Source: Streptomyces sp. MST-110588 (GTDB lineage: Bacteria; Actinomycetota; Actinomycetes; Streptomycetales; Streptomycetaceae). From it: a DNA stretch of 64,000 bases. Both the position numbers and the translations under genes were made by a program. The first letter of the stretch is position 1, and every line of letters starts with the position of its first letter. The stretch is from assembly GCF_022695595.1 (NCBI RefSeq), contig NZ_CP074380.1, positions 4,314,501 through 4,378,500 on the forward strand. The letters are read 5' to 3'. The notes beneath the pieces are model-generated. The model did no database searches, was not told the DNA's origin, and was given only the letters and a program-made list of their open reading frames with translations. Shown here piece after piece: positions 25,774-34,019 of this stretch.

Positions 25774-28434
25774 ATGCCTTCGCCCTGCCCGGACTGCGGT
25801 GCGCAATCGCCGCCTGAGGCACGTTTTTGCATGGGATGCGGACGGGAGCGGCAGCCGGACGCGTCCGGTACGCCGGCCCGGCCCGAACAGCCGCCGAAGG
25901 CCCCCGCCGGGCCGCCGCCCGCGGACCCGCCGCCCGCGCCCGCCGGGCCGCCACCGCAGCCGCCCGGCCCTCCGCCGGCCGCGGCGCCGTCCCCCGTCGC
26001 ACCGCCGGCCGCCGCGCCGCCGTCCGTCGGGCCGTCGGCTGCCGCCGCGCCGCCCGCGTACGCGCCGTACGCCGCCCCCGCCCGTCCCTCTCCGTTGGGT
26101 GCCTTCCTCTCCCGTACGGTCAGGGGCGACTGGCTGGCGGCGGCGCGGGTCGCGATGTGGCCCGTCCTGCTCTTCGTGGTGCTGGCCGCGGTCCTCGGCA
26201 TCGTCTTCAACGACGGCTCGGACGGCTCGGGGGACTCGCACAGCTCGTCCCGCTCCCACGGCTCGGACGACACCGCTCCCGGCTGGGCCACCCGGACCCG
26301 TCTCGCGCTGGCGCTGCTGCTCCAGGGCGTCGGCGGCGGTTTCACGCTGTCCGGAAGCGGCACCCGGTCCGTCTTCGGGTCCGCCGGCGAGCGGATCGCG
26401 GGCGAAATCTCGCTCTCCTCGGTGCCGCTGCTGGCGACGCTGCTGTGGGTGGCCGCGCTGCTGATCGCCGCGCGCCGCGCCCGGCGCGTACGGGAGGCCG
26501 GGCCGGCCGCGCCCGGCGGCGCGGGCGGTGCGGAGGCGGCGCTGCGGATCGCGCTGCTGACGGCCGCGGGAACGTTCCTGCTGGCCCTGATCGCCCAGCC
26601 CACCGTCGAGGGCATGGAGCTGTCGTCCGCGCCCTGGCTCACACTGCTGTGGTCCTTCCTGCTCGCCGCCGTGGTCGCGGGCACCGTCCTGACCCGTACG
26701 CAGCGAGCCGCGTGGACCGCCACCCGCACCGGATGGCGCGCGGTGACCGGCGCGCTGGGCACCGCGCTGCTGGCGCTGTCGGCCGTCTGGGTCCTGTCCT
26801 GCGTCGTCGTCCTCGTCGTGGCGCTGACCACCGGTGAGGACCTCGACGGGGGCAAGGTGGCCGGCCTGCTGGTCGCGCTGCCCAACCTCGGCGTGATGGC
26901 CGTGGCGCTGGCCCTGGGCGCGCCGCTGGAGGCGCGGTGGTACGTGCCCGAGCTGCCGTTCATCCCTTCCGGCAACCAGTCCCTGGGCTACGGCCGGATC
27001 GCCGACTCCAGCGGCTGGGCGCTGGCCGGGGTCATCGCCCTGGCCGTGGTGTCCGCGCTGATCCTCGGCTTCCTGGCCGCCCGGCGCGGCGCCGACCGCC
27101 GCGAACACCTGCTGACCGCGGGCTTCTTCGCGGTCGCGCTGGCACTGCTCGTCCTGGTCTCGGGCTTCACCCTGGACGCCGGTGTCCGCCCGGGGGCCGG
27201 GGGACAGGGCACCGGTGGCGGCGGCTTCGGCAGCTACGGCGCCCTCGGCCGCTCAGGCGGAGGCAGCGGCCTGGGAGGCGACTTCGGCGGCTCCTTCGGC
27301 GGTTCCTACGGCGGCTCGGACGGCGGTTCCGACGGATACGGCGATGGGGGCGGCGACTACCGGGGCGGGCGGGTCATCGCGCACGCCGAGGTGTCCGCGG
27401 GCGGCGCGCAGACGCTGCTGTTCGCCCTGCTGTGGTCCGTCGGCGCGGTGCTGCTCGTGCCGTACCTGCTGGCACGCACGGGCCGCGGCGGGCCCCGCCC
27501 GCCCCGCCCCGGAACTCCGGCGGCCGTACCGCAGTCCACGCCGGCCGCCGCCCCGTCCGTACCGAACGCGCTGAACGCGCCGAACGCGCCGTCCGTACCG
27601 AACGCACCGTCCGCACCTGACGCGCAGTCGGCCCCCGGTGAGCCGCCCGCCGCGCCCGCCTCCCACGACACGACGGGCACCGCGACCGCGACGGCCGCCA
27701 AGGCCCCGCGCCGCGCCGCCCTGAAGTGGATCGCGCTGGCCACCGCGGCGTTCGTCGTCGGAGGCGGGGCGACCGCCGGCGTCCTGTATGTCAAGAACAA
27801 GGACGACCGGGCCCCCACCGCGCACGACAAGCCCGCCCCCGCGGGCAGCGGCGCACCGGCCCGGGGCGGCCAGGCCCCCACCTCCTCCGCGTCCCCGGAC
27901 GCGTCCGGCACGCCCGGCGGCACGCCGTCCGGCAGCCCCTCCGGCACGCCCGGCGGCTCCGCCTCCCCGGGCGCAGCCGACCTCCCCGAGGGGTTCGTGA
28001 TGCGCGACGACCCGGAGGGGTTCTCGCTGGCCACGATGGACGGCTGGCTGCGTACGGAGAACGGCACCCAGATCGACTACGCGGCCCCGACCGGGGGTTC
28101 GTACCTGCGCATCGGCGTCATCCGTGACGCCCCGTCCTCCTCGTACGACAACTTCCGCACCCTGGAGGCGCACGCCAAGACGCGGAAGAACTACCAGCGC
28201 AAGGAGCTGACCAAGAACACCTTCCGGGGCCGGCCCGGCGCCCGCTGGGAGTTCACCTACACCTCGGACCGGGCCGGCTGGCCGATCCACGCGATCGACC
28301 AGGCGTACATCGCCGAGGACGGCTCGGAGTACAGCATCTATTACGAGTGCCGGGACTCCTTCTGGGACCCGGCCAAGGACCAGGTCTTCAGCACGGCGCT
28401 GAAGACCTGGACCGAGAAGACCGACATCGACTGA
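25774..28434 (+). CDS. Large zinc-ribbon polytopic membrane protein
   Basis: 886 residues. N-terminal zinc ribbon with two CxxC pairs (CPDCG at 5-9 and CMGCG at 19-23), a Pro/Ala-rich linker to about 110, then eight or nine hydrophobic segments up to about 470, a Gly/Ser-rich stretch (SFGGSYGGSDGGSDG), another helix near 550, a second low-complexity linker (repeated NAPNAPSVP units), a helix at about 650-672, and a C-terminal extracytoplasmic domain from about 740 (DPEGFSLATMDGWLR...SIYYECRDSFW) resembling those fused to streptomycete kinases and lipoproteins. GGAG lies upstream of the ATG. Function unknown; possibly envelope sensing. Confidence 0.75.
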   Translation: MPSPCPDCGAQSPPEARFCMGCGRERQPDASGTPARPEQPPKAPAGPPPADPPPAPAGPPPQPPGPPPAAAPSPVAPPAAAPPSVGPSAAAAPPAYAPYAAPARPSPLGAFLSRTVRGDWLAAARVAMWPVLLFVVLAAVLGIVFNDGSDGSGDSHSSSRSHGSDDTAPGWATRTRLALALLLQGVGGGFTLSGSGTRSVFGSAGERIAGEISLSSVPLLATLLWVAALLIAARRARRVREAGPAAPGGAGGAEAALRIALLTAAGTFLLALIAQPTVEGMELSSAPWLTLLWSFLLAAVVAGTVLTRTQRAAWTATRTGWRAVTGALGTALLALSAVWVLSCVVVLVVALTTGEDLDGGKVAGLLVALPNLGVMAVALALGAPLEARWYVPELPFIPSGNQSLGYGRIADSSGWALAGVIALAVVSALILGFLAARRGADRREHLLTAGFFAVALALLVLVSGFTLDAGVRPGAGGQGTGGGGFGSYGALGRSGGGSGLGGDFGGSFGGSYGGSDGGSDGYGDGGGDYRGGRVIAHAEVSAGGAQTLLFALLWSVGAVLLVPYLLARTGRGGPRPPRPGTPAAVPQSTPAAAPSVPNALNAPNAPSVPNAPSAPDAQSAPGEPPAAPASHDTTGTATATAAKAPRRAALKWIALATAAFVVGGGATAGVLYVKNKDDRAPTAHDKPAPAGSGAPARGGQAPTSSASPDASGTPGGTPSGSPSGTPGGSASPGAADLPEGFVMRDDPEGFSLATMDGWLRTENGTQIDYAAPTGGSYLRIGVIRDAPSSSYDNFRTLEAHAKTRKNYQRKELTKNTFRGRPGARWEFTYTSDRAGWPIHAIDQAYIAEDGSEYSIYYECRDSFWDPAKDQVFSTALKTWTEKTDID

Positions 28435-28439
28435 CGAAC

Positions 28440-28499
28440 GACGGCCAGGAAGGACGACCAAGAAGGACGGCCAGGAAGGACGGCCGAGAAGGACGCCGG
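28440..28499. repeat. 13-bp tandem repeat, about 4.6 copies
   Basis: Units of type GACGGCCAGGAAG at 28440, 28453, 28466, 28479 and a partial at 28492. Begins just after the stop of the membrane protein and runs into the terminator stem. Confidence 0.75.
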
Positions 28500-28517
28500 T
28501 CCGGCGGGGACCGGCGT
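28493..28517. terminator. Terminator hairpin between convergent genes
   Basis: ACGCCGGTCC (28493-28502), loop GGCGG, GGACCGGCGT (28508-28517); the stem overlaps the last repeat unit. Serves the membrane protein and the convergent acetyltransferase. Confidence 0.7.
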
Positions 28518-28552
28518 CCGGGCGGTGCGTGGCGCGGTGCGCCACCGCCGGC

Positions 28553-29071
28553 TCAGGAGTCCAGTTCGAGCTGGAAGCAGTAGGCCTTCCGCTCGGAGAC
28601 CGGCGTGTACAGCGTCTCCGCCAGTGTCATGCCGAGCCGCCGCGTGACCGCGATGGACCGCTCGTTGCGGGCGTCGACCATCGCGACCACGCGGCGGACC
28701 CCGGCTTCCCGTACGGCGTCCAGCGCGGCCCGCGCCGCCTGCGTCGCGTACCCCTTGCCCCAGTACGCGCGCCCCAGCCGCCAACCGATCTCTATTTCCC
28801 CCACCGGGCCCCAGTCGTGCGGCCACGGCTGCGCCCCGGTCATTCCCATCACCGAGCACCCGTCGCGCGGGTCGAGCAGCGTGTAGAGGCAGAACCCGAG
28901 CTTCGCGTGGTGTTCGCGCTGGCGTGCGACCATCCGCTCGTACACCTCCAGCTCGGCCGAGGTGCCGCCGTGGAACTCCATGACCTGCGGATCGTCGAAG
29001 ACGCGGTGCCAGTGCGCCGCGTCCTCCTCGGTCGGCACCCGCAGTGTCATGCCGGAATGTGCAGTGTTCAT
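28553..29071 (-). CDS. GNAT-family N-acetyltransferase (RimJ-like)
   Basis: 172 residues. The acetyl-CoA loop is visible as LGRAYWGKGYATQAARA (R/Q-x-x-G-x-G/A type) and the RimJ/RimL-like NERSIAVTRRLGM motif follows. N-terminus TLRVPTEEDAAHWHRVFDD is typical of the Acetyltransf_3 branch. It probably acetylates an amino group on a small molecule or protein N-terminus; the substrate is unknown. GGTAGGTAG precedes the ATG at 29071. Divergent from the reductase gene with a 100-base gap. Confidence 0.9.
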   Translation of the reverse strand: MNTAHSGMTLRVPTEEDAAHWHRVFDDPQVMEFHGGTSAELEVYERMVARQREHHAKLGFCLYTLLDPRDGCSVMGMTGAQPWPHDWGPVGEIEIGWRLGRAYWGKGYATQAARAALDAVREAGVRRVVAMVDARNERSIAVTRRLGMTLAETLYTPVSERKAYCFQLELDS

Positions 29072-29171
29072 CTACCTACCAACCCTTCAGGTTTCCCTCA
29101 CACAGGCCCCCATAGACTGCACATGACCAGTGCCCGTCGGCACCCAGATATCGAGTACGGGAGATCCCGCC

Positions 29172-30467
29172 GTGACCGAGTCCGTGACCGCCTCCCGCTC
29201 CGGGCACAGCGCAGATGTGATCGTCGTCGGGGCCGGTCCCGCCGGTTCGGCGACCGCCTACCACCTCGCCAAGTCCGGCCTGGACGTCCTCCTGCTGGAG
29301 AAGACCGCCTTCCCGCGGGAGAAGGTCTGCGGTGACGGCCTGACGCCGCGCGCCACCAAGCAACTGGTGTCCATGGGCATCGACATCTCCGAGGAGGCCG
29401 GCTGGCTGCGCAACAAGGGCCTGCGCATCATCGGCGGCGGCTCCCGCCTCCAGCTCGACTGGCCGGAGCTGGCCTCGTACCCGGACTACGGACTCGTCCG
29501 CAAGCGGGACGACTTCGATGAGCAGCTCGCCCGCCAGGCCGAGAAGGCCGGTGCCCGCCTCTATGAGCGCTGCAACGTCCAGGCGCCCGTCATCAACGAA
29601 CTGACCGGCCGCATCGAGGGCGTGCGGGCCAGGCTCGGCGAGGAGAAGACCCCGGTCACCTTCCACGCCCCGCTCGTCGTCGCGGCGGACGGCAACTCCA
29701 CCCGGCTGTCCCTGGCCATGGGCCTGCACCGCCGCGAGGACCGCCCCATGGGTGTCGCGGTGCGCACGTACTTCACCTCGCCCCGCCACGACGACGACTA
29801 CCTGGAGTCCTGGCTCGAACTGTGGGACCGCCGCGGCTCCCAGGACCGGCTGCTGCCGGGCTACGGCTGGATCTTCGGCATGGGCGACGGCACGAGCAAC
29901 GTCGGCCTGGGTGTTCTGAACACCTCCGCCTCCTTCAAGGAGCTGGACTGGCGGGAGGTGCTCAAGGCGTGGTGCGCCTCCATGCCCGCCGACTGGGGCT
30001 ACACGCCGGAGAACATGACCGGCCCCATCCGTGGCGCCGCCCTGCCCATGGCCTTCAACCGCCAGCCGCACTACACCAGGGGCCTGCTCCTGGTCGGTGA
30101 CGCGGGCGGCCTGGTCAACCCCTTCAACGGCGAGGGCATCGCGTACGCCATGGAGTCCGGCGCGATCGCCGCCGAGGTCATCGTCCAGGCCCACGCCCGC
30201 CAGACGTACGCCCAGCGCGAGCTGGCCCTCCAGCGCTACCCGAAGATCCTCAAGGACACCTACGGCGGCTACTACTCCCTCGGCCGCGCCTTCGTGAAGC
30301 TCATCGGCAACCCGAAGATCATGAAGATCGCCACCCAGCGGGGTCTGACCCACCCGGTCCTGATGCGCTTCACCCTCAAGATGCTCGCCAACCTCACCGA
30401 CCCCACCGGTGGCGACGCGATGGACCGCATCATCAACGGCCTGACCAAAATCGCCCCGCGCGCCTGA
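29172..30467 (+). CDS. Geranylgeranyl reductase-family FAD oxidoreductase, likely MenJ-like
   Basis: 431 residues from the GTG at 29172 with GGGAG upstream. FAD-binding Rossmann motif VIVVGAGPAGSATAYHLA, then KVCGDGLTPRA, the active-site loop typical of geranylgeranyl reductases, and VGDAGGLVNPFNGEGI near residue 312. Family members saturate isoprenoid double bonds. In mycobacteria the homologue MenJ partly saturates the menaquinone side chain. Streptomyces menaquinones are partly hydrogenated (MK-9(H4-H8)), and this gene stands between menG and nuo, so that role is likely here too; not proven by sequence alone. Confidence 0.85.
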   Translation: MTESVTASRSGHSADVIVVGAGPAGSATAYHLAKSGLDVLLLEKTAFPREKVCGDGLTPRATKQLVSMGIDISEEAGWLRNKGLRIIGGGSRLQLDWPELASYPDYGLVRKRDDFDEQLARQAEKAGARLYERCNVQAPVINELTGRIEGVRARLGEEKTPVTFHAPLVVAADGNSTRLSLAMGLHRREDRPMGVAVRTYFTSPRHDDDYLESWLELWDRRGSQDRLLPGYGWIFGMGDGTSNVGLGVLNTSASFKELDWREVLKAWCASMPADWGYTPENMTGPIRGAALPMAFNRQPHYTRGLLLVGDAGGLVNPFNGEGIAYAMESGAIAAEVIVQAHARQTYAQRELALQRYPKILKDTYGGYYSLGRAFVKLIGNPKIMKIATQRGLTHPVLMRFTLKMLANLTDPTGGDAMDRIINGLTKIAPRA

Positions 30468-30511
30468 ACCGTCCCGGGCGCCCGGACCGTTCGGGCGCCC
30501 GGCTGTCCGGT

Positions 30512-30550
30512 CCGTACGAGCCACAGGAGCCTTACGAGCCGTACGAGCTG
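30512..30550. repeat. CCGTACGAGCC-type imperfect repeats
   Basis: CCGTACGAGCC, TTACGAGCC and CCGTACGAGCT follow each other just after the reductase gene. Related words recur at 57281-57450 and 62684-62760. Confidence 0.4.
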
Positions 30551-30576
30551 CCCGAAGCCGAGCCGTCCACACGCAT

Positions 30577-30622
30577 GCGAAAGGGCCGTCACTCCCGAGC
30601 GGAGGAGTGACGGCCCTTTCGC
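30577..30622. terminator. Strong bidirectional terminator (19-bp perfect stem)
   Basis: GCGAAAGGGCCGTCACTCC (30577-30595), 8-base loop, exact complement at 30604-30622. Lies between the convergent reductase and NlpC/P60 genes. Confidence 0.9.
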
Positions 30623-30705
30623 GCGTTGCGGTGCCTCTGGGGCCCCCGGGTCCCCTGAGGCGTGAAAGGGCCTCAGAGGCGGCGCTGAGCGCCTCGCAGA
30701 GGCTG

Positions 30706-31533
30706 TTACAGGAAGCGGACGGCGCCGGTGGGCGGGCTGTAGCTCAAGGAGCGCTCGACGATGCCGGTGCTGGGGTTCTGCGCGCCGATGAAGTGACCGT
30801 TGCCGACGTAGACGCCGACGTGGTACGCGCTGCCCGCGCCGCCCCAGTAGAGGACGTCGCCGACCTGGAGGTTGTCCAGGCCCACCTGGGTACCGGCCGC
30901 CGACTGCTCCTGGGAGGTGCGCGGCAGGCTGATGCCGACCTGCTTGAACGCGGCCTGGACCAGACCGGAGCAGTCGTACGCGGAGGGGCCGGTGGCGCCC
31001 ATGACGTACGCCTTGCCCAATTGTGCCTGGAGGAAGCCGACGAGCGAGGAGTTGCTGCCGGTGGAGGCGGAGGACGAGGAGCCGCCGGTCGCGGAGGAGA
31101 CGGCGTCGGAGGAGGCGGAGCGCAGCGAGGTGCGCTCGGAGGAACGCGAGGCACGCTCCTTGGCGGCCTCCTTGGCCTTGCGGTCGGCCTCGGCCTTCTT
31201 CTCTGCCTCGGCCTTGCGCTGGGCCTCGGCCTTCGCCTTGACGGCGGCCTTGGAGGCCTGGGCGGCGGAGCTGTCCTGCGCGGCCTGGAGTTCGTAGTCG
31301 AGCGCGACCTGCTGGACGGTGTCCGCGCTCTTGGTGAGGGTGTTCGCCAGCGCGGCCGTGAAGGTCGGCATCTCCTGGGTCTCGGCCACGGGCTTGTCGG
31401 CGGCGGTCGCCGACACGGTCGTGCCGGCCACGGCCAGGGTGAGGATGCCGCCGGTGACCCCTGCGCGCAGGGCCCGCGTGGAGGCGGAGCTGCGGGGCTT
31501 CCGGTGGCTGGGTATGGCTGCGTTCGGGGACAT
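30706..31533 (-). CDS. Secreted NlpC/P60 peptidoglycan hydrolase
   Basis: 275 residues. Signal peptide-like N-terminus (basic to residue 24, hydrophobic AGVTGGILTLAVAGTTVSATA, cleavage near 45). A helical segment at 95-130 made of Lys/Ala/Glu repeats looks like a coiled coil, and a Ser-rich linker follows. The C-terminal NlpC/P60 domain (about 162-275) has Cys188 in AYDCSGLVQ, His238 in AYHVGVYVG and His247 in GHFIGAQ, as in cell-wall gamma-D-Glu-mDAP endopeptidases. No Shine-Dalgarno is evident before the ATG at 31533, and the frame is open upstream to 31761, so the start is uncertain. Confidence 0.88.
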   Translation of the reverse strand: MSPNAAIPSHRKPRSSASTRALRAGVTGGILTLAVAGTTVSATAADKPVAETQEMPTFTAALANTLTKSADTVQQVALDYELQAAQDSSAAQASKAAVKAKAEAQRKAEAEKKAEADRKAKEAAKERASRSSERTSLRSASSDAVSSATGGSSSSASTGSNSSLVGFLQAQLGKAYVMGATGPSAYDCSGLVQAAFKQVGISLPRTSQEQSAAGTQVGLDNLQVGDVLYWGGAGSAYHVGVYVGNGHFIGAQNPSTGIVERSLSYSPPTGAVRFL

Positions 31534-31969
31534 GGACACCACGGCTATCAGGAGCCACAGGTTGCTGCCAACAAAGGTGGCGTCCGTCACACTTGACGTG
31601 TACGCGATGAACAAAAGGGACTTTTGACCGCGCGTCAGCTCGACGGACCGGTGCCCGGTATTCGCGATCATGTTCCTACGCATGGCATTTGCCGCTTCGC
31701 GCGCGCCCCGGAGCCGCTTATCACCTTCATATCCGCCCTGCCAAGGCTTCCCGGCCGTCAAGGGGTTGAAGCGGGAAGTCGCGTGGGATAGGTCACTCCT
31801 GAGCGCCCGTTATGTGCCCGTGATGTGCGCGTGACGCGCCCGCGACGGTTTCGCGACGCCGCCGTCGCCCCCGGCGTGCCCCCGGCGGCCGGGGCTCGTG
31901 AATCCGGGCACGTGCCGACGATCACCGCGGACCAACCCTTCCGGCCCTTTTTCCCACCCGCGGACGCGC

Positions 31970-31999
31970 GCTATAGCAGGTGGCGGGCGCCTACGCCAA
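31970..31999 (-). promoter_or_regulatory. Candidate minus-strand promoter
   Basis: Read on the minus strand: TTGGCG (31999-31994), 18-base spacer, TATAGC (31975-31970). It would give the NlpC/P60 mRNA a leader of roughly 430 bases. Sequence match only. Confidence 0.35.
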
Positions 32000-32139
32000 T
32001 TTGCGCGAACCAGCCATGGCTTGATAACGCCAGCCCCGTTCTGACCAGGCGCAACCCTGGTGATTGTCACCTCTGGTGATCACTCGCGCGCTTCGCGTAC
32101 CTAGATCACCGCTCATCCGACTTCATGATCCTTCGTCAG

Positions 32140-32154
32140 GTGGTGGAGATCACA
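32140..32154 (+). promoter_or_regulatory. Crp/Fnr-like box 1 upstream of nuoA
   Basis: GTGGTGGAGATCACA fits GTG-N6-ATCACA, close to the Streptomyces Crp pattern GTG-N6-GNCAC. A second copy of the same form lies exactly 33 bases downstream (three helical turns). Confidence 0.4.
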
Positions 32155-32172
32155 AAGACGTTGGTGCACCCC

Positions 32173-32187
32173 GTGTCGCAGATCACA
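32173..32187 (+). promoter_or_regulatory. Crp/Fnr-like box 2 upstream of nuoA
   Basis: GTGTCGCAGATCACA, same GTG-N6-ATCACA form as box 1. It overlaps the position expected for the -35 of the nuo promoter. Confidence 0.4.
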
Positions 32188-32199
32188 GACCTACGGGCA

Positions 32200-32205
32200 T
32201 AAGAT
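32200..32205 (+). promoter_or_regulatory. Candidate -10 element of the nuo promoter
   Basis: TAAGAT within GGGCATAAGATG, 17 bases upstream of the Rex-type operator; no good -35 is seen, consistent with activator dependence. Confidence 0.4.
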
Positions 32206-32221
32206 GCAGGCGATCCGGGCT

Positions 32222-32237
32222 TGTGAACTGCCTCACA
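32222..32237 (+). promoter_or_regulatory. Rex operator (ROP) controlling the nuo operon
   Basis: TGTGAACTGCCTCACA matches the Rex consensus TGTGAACNNNTTCACA with one change. Rex is the redox (NADH/NAD+) repressor; a Rex site upstream of nuoA is known in S. coelicolor. Placed just after the predicted transcription start, it would block nuo transcription when NADH is low. Confidence 0.85.
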
Positions 32238-32318
32238 TATGCACGATCTTCGCGGGGCGCGCCGACGGGCCCGGACGGACCGCCAACCAGTCATCGTCGA
32301 CTGAAGGGAGCGAGGACG

Positions 32319-32677
32319 GTGAACGCTTACGCGCCCATCCTCGTACTGGGAGCCCTCGGGGCAGGCTTTGCGATCTTCTCCGTCGTCATGGCCACTGTCA
32401 TCGGCCCCAGGCGCTACAACCGGGCCAAGCTTGAGGCGTACGAATGCGGGATCGAGCCGACCCCACAGCCCTCCGGCGGCGGTCGCTTTCCGATCAAGTA
32501 CTACCTGACGGCGATGCTCTTCATCGTCTTCGACATCGAGATCGTCTTCCTCTACCCCTGGGCCGTCTCCTTCGACGCCCTGGGCTGTTCGGGCTCGTGG
32601 AGATGCTCCTCTTCGCGCTCACCGTCTTCGTCGCCTACGCCTACGTCTGGCGCCGCGGCGGCCTGGAATGGGACTAG
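32319..32677 (+). pseudogene. nuoA: NADH-quinone oxidoreductase subunit A (nuoA), one-base frameshift
   Basis: NuoA is a small three-helix membrane subunit of complex I. From the GTG at 32319 (AGGGAG upstream) the protein reads VNAYAPILVLGALGAGF ... VFLYPWAVSFDALG, then the frame breaks. In the next frame the expected continuation LFGLVEMLLFALTVFVAYA...RRGGLEWD runs to a stop at 32677. The span is 359 bases, one short of 120 codons; GGC-TGTTC near 32585 should be GGC-CTGTTC. All conserved residues are otherwise intact, so this is a very recent mutation or a sequence error. Confidence 0.88.
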
Positions 32678-32686
32678 GGGCCACCA

Positions 32687-33240
32687 ATGGGACTTGAAGA
32701 GAAGCTGCCGAGCGGCTTTTTGCTGACCACCGTCGAACAGGCCGCGGGCTGGGTGCGCAAGTCGTCGCTCTTCCCCGCGACGTTCGGCCTGGCCTGCTGC
32801 GCCATCGAGATGATGACGACCGGTGCCGGACGGTACGACCTGGCCCGCTTCGGCATGGAGGTCTTCCGCGGGTCACCGCGCCAGGCCGATCTGATGATCG
32901 TGGCCGGCCGGGTGAGCCAGAAGATGGCCCCCGTACTGCGGCAGGTCTACGACCAGATGCCCAACCCCAAGTGGGTGATCTCCATGGGCGTCTGCGCCTC
33001 CTCGGGCGGGATGTTCAACAACTACGCCATCGTCCAGGGCGTCGACCACATCGTCCCGGTCGACATCTACCTGCCGGGCTGCCCGCCCCGGCCCGAGATG
33101 CTGATGGACGCCATCCTCAAGCTGCACAAGAAGATCCAGGGCTCCAAGCTCGGGTCAACCAGCGCCAGGCGGCCCGCGAGGCGGAGGAAGCGGCGCTCAA
33201 GGCGCTCCCGCTCATCGAGATGAAGGGGCTGCTGCGGTGA
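32687..33240 (+). pseudogene. nuoB: NADH-quinone oxidoreductase subunit B (nuoB), one-base frameshift
   Basis: Carries the terminal N2 [4Fe-4S] cluster that passes electrons to quinone. Ligands C37 and C38 (GLACCAIE), C103 (GVCASSGG) and C132 (LPGCPPRP) are all present before the break. At about 33153 the sequence CTCGGGTCAACC lacks one C relative to the expected CTC-GGC-GTC-AAC; the conserved tail [19 protein letters not shown] continues in the other frame to the stop at 33240. Total 554 bases, one short of 185 codons. If read as is, the product is 178 residues with a wrong Arg/Ser-rich end and might still bind the cluster. Confidence 0.88.
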
Positions 33241-34019
33241 GTGAGTCCACAGGCGGAACCGGCCGGGGACGCGGCGCCGATCCGGGTCGCGGCGAGCGGG
33301 GCGTCAACCCCGAACAGGACGTCCAGGCCCAGAACCTCCCCGGTCAGCGCGGCGAACACGGCGAGGTCATCGGCGTACGGCGCGGCATGTTCGGTGCCGA
33401 CCGGGGCGGCGACACCTCCGGCTACGGCGGTCTGCTGCGGACCGTACGGCTGCCCGGCGCGAGCCCGCGCCCGTACGGTGGATGGTTCGACGAGGTCGCC
33501 GACGAACTCGAAGGCGCCCTGGAGGAACAGGGCCTGGTGCCCGGCAACGTCATCGACAAGACGGTCGTGGACCGCGGCGAGCTGACCTTCCACATCGAGC
33601 GGGAGTACCTGCCGGCGGTCGCCCGTACGCTGCGCGACGACCCGGCGCTGCGCTTCGAGCTGTGCACCGGCGTCAGCGGCGTGCACTTCCCCGGCGACAA
33701 GGGCCGCGAGCTGCACGCCGTCTACCACCTGCGCTCCTTGACCCACAACCGGCTGATCCGGCTGGAGGTGAGCGCGCCGGACACCGACCCGCACGTGCCC
33801 TCGCTCGTGGAGATCTACCCGGCGAACGACTGGCACGAGCGCGAGACGTACGACTTCTTCGGCCTGGTCTTCGACGGCCACCCGGCCCTCACCCGGATCA
33901 TGATGCCCGACGACTGGCAGGGCCACCCACAGCGCAAGGACTACCCGCTCGGCGGCGTCCCCGTCGAGTACAAGGGCGCGCGGATCCCGGCTCCCGACCA
34001 GCGGAGGTCGTACACCTGA
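33237..34019 (+). CDS. nuoC: NADH-quinone oxidoreductase subunit C
   Basis: 260 residues; peripheral-arm 30-kDa subunit of complex I. The GTG at 33237 overlaps the nuoB stop (GTGA). The first ~75 residues are a Gly/Asp-rich actinobacterial extension; the core carries [19 protein letters not shown] and [21 protein letters not shown], the family signature, and ends with [13 protein letters not shown]. No cofactors. It contacts NuoD and NuoB. Confidence 0.95.
   Translation: MSESTGGTGRGRGADPGRGERGVNPEQDVQAQNLPGQRGEHGEVIGVRRGMFGADRGGDTSGYGGLLRTVRLPGASPRPYGGWFDEVADELEGALEEQGLVPGNVIDKTVVDRGELTFHIEREYLPAVARTLRDDPALRFELCTGVSGVHFPGDKGRELHAVYHLRSLTHNRLIRLEVSAPDTDPHVPSLVEIYPANDWHERETYDFFGLVFDGHPALTRIMMPDDWQGHPQRKDYPLGGVPVEYKGARIPAPDQRRSYT

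Larger units (their letters stand above)
31534..32318. other. 785-base divergent regulatory region between NlpC/P60 and nuoA
   Basis: No convincing gene. It contains a candidate minus-strand promoter near 31970-31999, inverted repeat GGTGA-TTG-TCACC at 32059-32071, two GTG-N6-ATCACA boxes (32140 and 32173), a -10-like TAAGAT at 32200 and a Rex-type operator at 32222. I looked for a c-di-AMP (ydaO-type) riboswitch ahead of the NlpC gene and could not make one out. Confidence 0.6.

Noticed and set aside
31534..32318. Possible c-di-AMP (ydaO-type) riboswitch upstream of the NlpC/P60 gene
   Set aside because: Such riboswitches often precede cell-wall hydrolases in Streptomyces, but I could not find the conserved core on the minus strand.
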